This document shows positions 5,563 through 8,971 of a stretch of DNA of 8,971 bases, piece after piece; positions within the stretch are counted from its first letter, which is position 1, and each line of letters begins with the position of its first letter. Source of the DNA: JBFMAP01 sp964632135 (GTDB lineage: Archaea > Micrarchaeota > Micrarchaeia > Burarchaeales > JBFMAP01); the NCBI GenBank assembly GCA_964632135.1, contig CAZWEI010000045.1, positions 1 to 8,971 of the forward strand. Reading direction: 5' to 3'. Position numbers and translations under genes: made by a program. The notes beneath the pieces were generated by a model that worked only from the letters and a program-made list of their open reading frames with translations, was not told where the DNA came from and made no database searches.

Positions 5563-5826
5563 CTACAACCCGTATTTTCTTCTTACTTCTTCTTCAGTGA
5601 AGGTTCTTCTCTTCCCGGACTTGAGTTCCTCCTCCATCCTCTGCATCTTCGCGACAGCGAGTTCGTCCATCAGCTCCTCGCGCGTTTTCACCACCATATA
5701 CTCCCTGCCGAGTTCGAGTATGCCAGCGCGCACCGCCTCCGCCTTCGTCTTGAAAAAGCCTGTCTCCACGAGCCGCTTCAGAGTTTCCTCCACAGAGCCG
5801 TCCAAACGCACCAAAATATTTGTCAT
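5563..5826 (-). CDS. TA2 antitoxin, ribbon-helix-helix
   Basis: An 87-residue antitoxin and likely autorepressor. The N-terminus TNILVRLDGSVEETLKRLVETG followed by KTKAEAVRAGILELGREY has the ribbon-helix-helix layout: a DNA-reading strand ILVRLDG, then two helices. The C-terminal half (ELMDELAVAKMQRMEEELKSGKRRTFTEEEVRRKYGL) is highly charged and helical, as expected for the toxin-neutralising tail. The ATG at 5824-5826 is preceded by GGTGGAG. The operon promoter contains phased ATATCA/TGATAT operator sites (5857-5892). It is a probable paralogue of the TA1 antitoxin. Confidence 0.87.
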   Translation of the reverse strand: MTNILVRLDGSVEETLKRLVETGFFKTKAEAVRAGILELGREYMVVKTREELMDELAVAKMQRMEEELKSGKRRTFTEEEVRRKYGL

Positions 5827-5856
5827 ATCTCCACCCCGTTCACAGTATTATGCTTT

Positions 5857-5892
5857 ATATCAAATAGATATATAATGATATCATTTTGATAT
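5857..5892 (-). promoter_or_regulatory. TA2 promoter with phased palindromic operators
   Basis: Two 6-3-6 palindromes, ATATCA AAT AGATAT (5857-5871, one mismatch) and ATATCA TTT TGATAT (5878-5892, perfect), start 21 bases apart. A perfect 12-base palindrome AATGATATCATT (5874-5885) lies between and overlaps them. The motif GATAT recurs at 5867, 5877 and 5888, one helical turn apart. The minus-strand TATA box TTATATA (5869-5875) is embedded in the first site, so repressor binding would block TBP. Transcription should start near 5846. Confidence 0.68.
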
Positions 5893-5932
5893 GGCAGCGT
5901 CGAGGCTGCCTTACTCGCGTGCCCCCTAAAAA
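5893..5932 (-). terminator. Likely end of the ars operon: T run and hairpin
   Basis: On the minus strand, after the DUF2703 stop, comes TTTTT at 5928-5932 and then the hairpin GGCAGC-6-GCTGCC at 5893-5910 (perfect 6-base stem). A T-run is the usual archaeal termination signal; the hairpin directly abuts the TA2 operator and could insulate the two operons. Not proven. Confidence 0.35.
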
Positions 5933-5948
5933 CCATGTGGACCCTAAT

Positions 5949-6371
5949 TCACCGGCTGGATGAGGCGTGGGAGCCGCCCATAACAAGAACTTTCTGTATT
6001 GCCTCGCGGATCATCGCCCTTGGAATATAACGGTACTTCTTCCCGCGGTATGTGTACGCCCGGCACTCGCAGGGGCTTTTTGAGAGCGTGCCGCATCCGC
6101 GGCACGGGGTGAACCGCGAGCCCATTTCTCCCTTCACAAGCGCTTCAACATCAATTTCATTTATGAGCACGGAGTTCGACTCGCCGAGCCTGCTCGCAGG
6201 GAGCTTCGTGGTTTTGAGTTTTACTTCGACGCGAGCTTCACCGAGCGCCCCGCGCAACTCCAGCAGCGTTCTCGCCACGTTCTTGTCCGTGATTCTGCAC
6301 CTGCTGCACGCGCTCCGGTCAAAATACCTGAACTCCACGCGCAATTGCTTTGCCGTCTGCTTTGCCATCAT
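5949..6371 (-). CDS. DUF2703 family protein of the arsenic operon
   Basis: A 140-residue cysteine-rich protein recognised as DUF2703. Supporting blocks are SACSRCRITDK with a CxxC at Cys22 and Cys25, the segment KLKTTKLPASRLGESNSVLINEIDVEALV (53-79), a second cluster CRGC...CEC (Cys90, 93, 101, 103), and YIPRAMIREAIQKVL near the end. The family has a thioredoxin-like flavour and is often found next to arsenic and mercury genes, where it may bind or transfer metalloids or thiols; its activity is not established. The ATG at 6369-6371 overlaps the acr3 stop by one base (TGATG), with GGGG five bases upstream. A second ATG lies one codon later. It is the last gene of arsR-acr3-DUF2703, so it should be induced with the pump. 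Confidence 0.85.
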   Translation of the reverse strand: MMAKQTAKQLRVEFRYFDRSACSRCRITDKNVARTLLELRGALGEARVEVKLKTTKLPASRLGESNSVLINEIDVEALVKGEMGSRFTPCRGCGTLSKSPCECRAYTYRGKKYRYIPRAMIREAIQKVLVMGGSHASSSR

Positions 6372-7450
6372 CACCGCCCCTGAGCGTATTTCTCCCAGCT
6401 GAAAAATCTTTTTTTCATTCCAAGCGACACGTTCACGAGGCTTATCATCACAGGCACCTCTATTAGCGGGCCTATCACTGCCGCGAACGCCGCGCCGGAG
6501 TTTATGCCGAAAACCGCCACCGCCACAGCGATTGCGAGTTCGAAGTTGTTGCTCGCGGCAGTGAAGGAAAGGGTCGCGCTCTTTTCGTAGCCCGCGCCCA
6601 GCCTCATGCCCATGAAGAAACTGATGAAGAACATCAGCACGAAATAGAGCAGGAGCGGGATTGCTATGCGCGCGACGTCCAGAGGGATTTGGAGGATGAC
6701 GCTCCCCTTCAGGCCGAACATCACCACTATGGTGAAAAGAAGCGCGAGCAGCGTGAGCGGGCTTATTTTAGGTATAAACTGCCCGTGGTACCATTCCTCG
6801 CCCTTTCGCTTCACGAGGAAGTGGTGCGTCAGCGCGCCTGCAATGAACGGTATCCCGAGGTAGACGAACACGCTCTGCGCGACCTGCCAGATGCTCACGT
6901 TCACGATGCTCCCGCCCACTCCTACTAATGGCGGGAGAAGGGTGATGAAGAACCAGGCATACACGCTGTAAAATATGACTTGGAATATGCTGTTGACTGC
7001 GACGAGGCCTGCGGCGTAATCCGTGTGGCCTTTTGCGAGTTCGTTCCACACGAGCACCATCGCTATGCAGCGCGCAAGCCCAATCATTATCAACCCGACC
7101 ATATATTCCGGGTAGTCGCGCAGGAAAATTACCGCGAGCGCGAACATGAGCACAGGGCCTATCACCCAGTTCTGAACCAACGACAACGCGAGTATTTTCC
7201 TGTCCGCGAACACGCTCCAGAGCTTCTCGTACCTCACCTTCGCGAGCGGGGGATACATCATCACGATAAGGCCGAGAGCGATTGGAATGGAGGTTGTGCC
7301 GATTTGCAGGCCGGCGACGAACTCCGAGAAGCCGGGTGCGAACGCGCCCAGCAGGACGCCCAGCGCCATCGCCGCGAATATCCAAATAGTCAGATATCTA
7401 TCAAGAAACGAAAGTTGTTTATTCTCAGAAGCAGCCGCGCCTTCGCCCAT
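6371..7450 (-). CDS. acr3: ACR3-family arsenite efflux permease
   Basis: This 359-residue inner-membrane carrier extrudes arsenite, probably by proton antiport. It has about ten hydrophobic segments, the expected number for the family, starting DRYLTIWIFAAMALGVLLGAF. The family's essential cysteine is present in GLARCIAMVLVWNELAKG (Cys128, the only cysteine in the protein), and the conserved acidic residue lies in SFTAASNNFELAIAVAVAVFG (Glu304). Both match the key Cys and Glu of characterised ACR3 proteins. The ATG at 7448-7450 follows the arsR stop by nine bases and the stop overlaps the DUF2703 start, so the three genes form one operon. A weak ribosome site suggests coupling to arsR. Annotation under arsB is common but this is the ACR3 fold, not the ArsB fold. 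Confidence 0.95.
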   Translation of the reverse strand: MGEGAAASENKQLSFLDRYLTIWIFAAMALGVLLGAFAPGFSEFVAGLQIGTTSIPIALGLIVMMYPPLAKVRYEKLWSVFADRKILALSLVQNWVIGPVLMFALAVIFLRDYPEYMVGLIMIGLARCIAMVLVWNELAKGHTDYAAGLVAVNSIFQVIFYSVYAWFFITLLPPLVGVGGSIVNVSIWQVAQSVFVYLGIPFIAGALTHHFLVKRKGEEWYHGQFIPKISPLTLLALLFTIVVMFGLKGSVILQIPLDVARIAIPLLLYFVLMFFISFFMGMRLGAGYEKSATLSFTAASNNFELAIAVAVAVFGINSGAAFAAVIGPLIEVPVMISLVNVSLGMKKRFFSWEKYAQGR

Positions 7451-7459
7451 TCAATCAAC

Positions 7460-7744
7460 TCAGCAGCCCCGTGTGCTGCTCCTTCTTTTGCGCATGCCGA
7501 GGATTTTCATTATTTGAATCGCATTCTTGCTCTTCAATTTGTACCAGATGTTTACTCCTTCCCTTCTCTGCTCCAAAACCCCTGCCTCGAGTAGGATTTT
7601 GAGGTGGCTGGAAACCGTCGGCTGCGCTTTCCCTGCAAACGGGACGATGGAGCAGGCGCATTTCTCCCCGTCCAGCAGGTGCTGCACGATTTTCAGCCTG
7701 ACCTCGTCGCCCAGCGCCTTAAGCAGTTTGGACTTGTTTTTCAT
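7460..7744 (-). CDS. arsR: ArsR-family arsenite-sensing repressor
   Basis: A 94-residue winged-helix repressor that should bind the ars promoter and let go when As(III) binds. The N-terminal part is LLKALGDEVRLKIVQHLLDG. The metal site is EKCACSIVPFAG, with Cys29 and Cys31 in the helix position of the classical ELCVCDL motif. The recognition helix is AQPTVSSHLKILLEAGVLEQRREG, followed by the wing VNIWYKL. A third cysteine ends the chain (Cys94), a possible third ligand. The start is the ATG at 7742-7744. The frame is open 21 codons further upstream, but that stretch is promoter DNA and contains the TATA box. There is no ribosome site, so translation is probably leaderless. It is first in the operon with acr3 and DUF2703. 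Confidence 0.93.
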   Translation of the reverse strand: MKNKSKLLKALGDEVRLKIVQHLLDGEKCACSIVPFAGKAQPTVSSHLKILLEAGVLEQRREGVNIWYKLKSKNAIQIMKILGMRKRRSSTRGC

Positions 7745-7750
7745 AATTAA

Positions 7751-7776
7751 ATATTGATATATGTGAATATATAAAT
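7751..7776 (-). promoter_or_regulatory. arsR promoter and possible ArsR operator
   Basis: On the minus strand ATTTATATA (7768-7776) is a TATA box whose edge is 24 bases from the arsR ATG, so the transcript probably starts at or next to the start codon. ATATT (7751-7755) and AATAT (7766-7770) form an inverted repeat with a ten-base gap overlapping the TATA box, a plausible ArsR site that would block TBP or polymerase. Binding is inferred. Confidence 0.55.
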
Positions 7777-7791
7777 AGATAACCCGCCGGC

Positions 7792-8922
7792 TCAGCAGCC
7801 AGGGCACGTAAGAAGGTGCAGGTTCTCCCTTGGGCGCGGGCTCTCCGCCACGTCCGTGCCGTAAATATTTCCCTGCCCGTCTGTCCAGTAGTATTTCGAG
7901 CCGCTATCAACCACGAGGTGCTCTCCTGTCGCAGGGTCGTAAACGTCCTCGACCCCGAGTATGTAGTTGTCCCACTTCTGGTTTAGTTCGTCCATTGTCT
8001 TGCTGCGCATCTCGAAAGTGGAGGAGATGATTTCGCTTATTTCATTTTGGCTCTGCGCGATGATGCCCAGCCGTCTGTTCACCTCAACCTGCTCGCGCGC
8101 AGCCCACGCGCCGTCTATTTTGAATGATTTCTGCATGCGAAGCACGAGCAGTTCCGTTTCATTGAAGAGATTTTCAGGCGCGTAGTAGTCCATAACCGAC
8201 GCGGACCACACGCCTGTTCCTGACATCTCAATCAGCGAAGTCCTCGCAAGTATTACCGCTTTCATCCTTCTTCCACTCTCGGCGTACTCGAACGAAAGCT
8301 CTGCCGCGGTCTGTTTCGTGATTAGCGGACTCCCGCTCTGGAGAAGGTCAGGCCTTTCAACAACGTTGATGTTGCTCGCGACAATCCCTGTTGTATTAAG
8401 TAACGCTCGCGCGAAGTCAGATGCTTCAATATAATGCATCACAATCATTGGATTGGAAACCCCGCCCGAGGGGTCGTACTTCGAGCCCTCTGTGAAGCCC
8501 GCGTATTCAAGCACCTGGTTCGGCGTAACATAAACGTACCCGTACGGATCCTGGAAGAAGAACCCCTGTCCTGCAGGCGACTTCGCCTCGAACGCCATGC
8601 CGGCGTCTATGTAAGGCCTTATCAACCCCGAGCCGTTCGTTACCACCCAACCGACGGGGATCTCGAGGCCGAACGCCTTCTCGCGCGGGTCGGTGAAGTT
8701 GTAGAATGCGAGCGCGCTCGCGGTGTAACTTTTGTATGCTATCTGCGTGTTATTCACAGGAACTACTACCGTCGCGTTCGCGGGCGGTTCAACGCCTGTT
8801 TTATTCCCCGCGGTCTCGTTTCCCTGCAACGGGGATTCCGCGCACCCTGCGGCGAGAATGAGCGCGAGGCACAGAACATACACGGAATAAGCAGAATAAG
8901 CGGGTGGGTTGCGTTTGTTCAT
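7792..8922 (-). CDS. Secreted lipoprotein of unknown function with C-terminal CPGC
   Basis: A 376-residue exported protein. The signal peptide (MNKRNPPAYSAYSVYVLCLALILAAGC) ends in a lipobox, LAAGC, with Cys27 the lipid-attachment residue. A low-complexity linker (about 28-62) is rich in N-glycosylation sequons (NET, NKT, NAT, NNT); NFT, NGS, NTT and NET follow further on. The C-terminal third contains TMDELNQKWDNYILGVEDVYDPATGEHL followed by YYWTDGQGNIYGTDV, a small beta-rich domain seen in bacterial surface proteins. It closes LLTCPGC, with a CxxC at the extreme C-terminus. The middle part (GLEIPVGWVV, VMHYIEASDFARALL) resembles the fold of secreted PsbP-like or lipoprotein LpqN-type domains, but this is not sure. 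The ATG at 8920-8922 has no ribosome site and lies 22 bases from a TATA-like box. Neighbouring ars genes are read from their own promoter. Confidence 0.8.
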   Translation of the reverse strand: MNKRNPPAYSAYSVYVLCLALILAAGCAESPLQGNETAGNKTGVEPPANATVVVPVNNTQIAYKSYTASALAFYNFTDPREKAFGLEIPVGWVVTNGSGLIRPYIDAGMAFEAKSPAGQGFFFQDPYGYVYVTPNQVLEYAGFTEGSKYDPSGGVSNPMIVMHYIEASDFARALLNTTGIVASNINVVERPDLLQSGSPLITKQTAAELSFEYAESGRRMKAVILARTSLIEMSGTGVWSASVMDYYAPENLFNETELLVLRMQKSFKIDGAWAAREQVEVNRRLGIIAQSQNEISEIISSTFEMRSKTMDELNQKWDNYILGVEDVYDPATGEHLVVDSGSKYYWTDGQGNIYGTDVAESPRPRENLHLLTCPGC

Positions 8923-8943
8923 GATTCAATCTGCAACCCAAGG

Positions 8944-8952
8944 AATAAAAAA
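8944..8952 (-). promoter_or_regulatory. TATA-like box of the lipoprotein gene
   Basis: The minus strand reads TTTTTTATT. Its downstream edge is 22 bases from the ATG at 8922, and no Shine-Dalgarno sequence intervenes, which predicts leaderless expression. Evidence is positional only. Confidence 0.45.
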
Positions 8953-8971
8953 CTTTGCGGACGGTCGGACC

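Noticed and set aside
6768..7385. 205-codon open frame overlapping acr3
   Set aside because: Out-of-frame shadow of a clear transporter gene; the arginine-rich translation has no domain.
6980..7594. 204-codon open frame on the + strand
   Set aside because: Antisense to acr3 and arsR, with no ribosome site or family match.
7745..7807. Upstream extension of arsR by 21 codons
   Set aside because: The extension covers the TATA box and overlaps the lipoprotein stop; ArsR proteins normally start near the LLKALGD segment.

Overview
The window looks archaeal. Several genes have a TATA-like box about 22-24 bases upstream of the start codon and no Shine-Dalgarno sequence, as in leaderless archaeal transcripts. 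Other genes carry GGTGA- or GGAGG-type ribosome sites. The gene content (an archaeal-style Fic protein, RelE-type toxin-antitoxin pairs, ACR3 with DUF2703, and a lipobox protein rich in N-glycosylation sequons) fits an uncultivated euryarchaeal or DPANN-type lineage. The exact lineage cannot be fixed from the sequence alone.

Layout. 1-975 (+) is the 3' part of an AAA ATPase with a DUF4143 nuclease-like tail; its 5' end lies outside the window. 1166-2653 (-) is argininosuccinate lyase (argH), the last step of arginine synthesis. Directly after its stop, in the same frame, is a cryptic 45-codon stretch that reads like a small membrane protein but has no usable start. 2736-3653 (-) is a self-inhibited Fic AMP-transferase with its own promoter.

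From about 3650 to 5900 lies a run of small toxin/immunity-like modules. They are a RelE-type toxin-antitoxin pair (TA1, + strand), two tandem palindromes, a two-gene operon (- strand) of an Imm-5-like putative immunity protein and a 73-residue unknown protein, and a second RelE-type pair (TA2, - strand). The antitoxins of the two pairs look like paralogues, but each pair has its own, different palindromic operator. A repeat with core TGTAGTGCC occurs in inverted pairs on both sides of TA1, which suggests a cassette boundary or a shared regulatory or structural element.

5949-7744 (-) is an arsenic-resistance operon, arsR - acr3 - DUF2703, with overlapping or closely packed genes and an apparently leaderless arsR promoter. 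7792-8922 (-) is a secreted lipoprotein of unknown role with a C-terminal CPGC motif.

How the parts work together: ArsR should release its promoter on binding arsenite, ACR3 exports arsenite, and the cysteine-rich DUF2703 protein probably helps with thiol or metalloid handling. The two TA pairs should autoregulate through their operators. The Fic, TA and Imm-5-like genes together resemble a small accessory island placed between housekeeping and stress genes.
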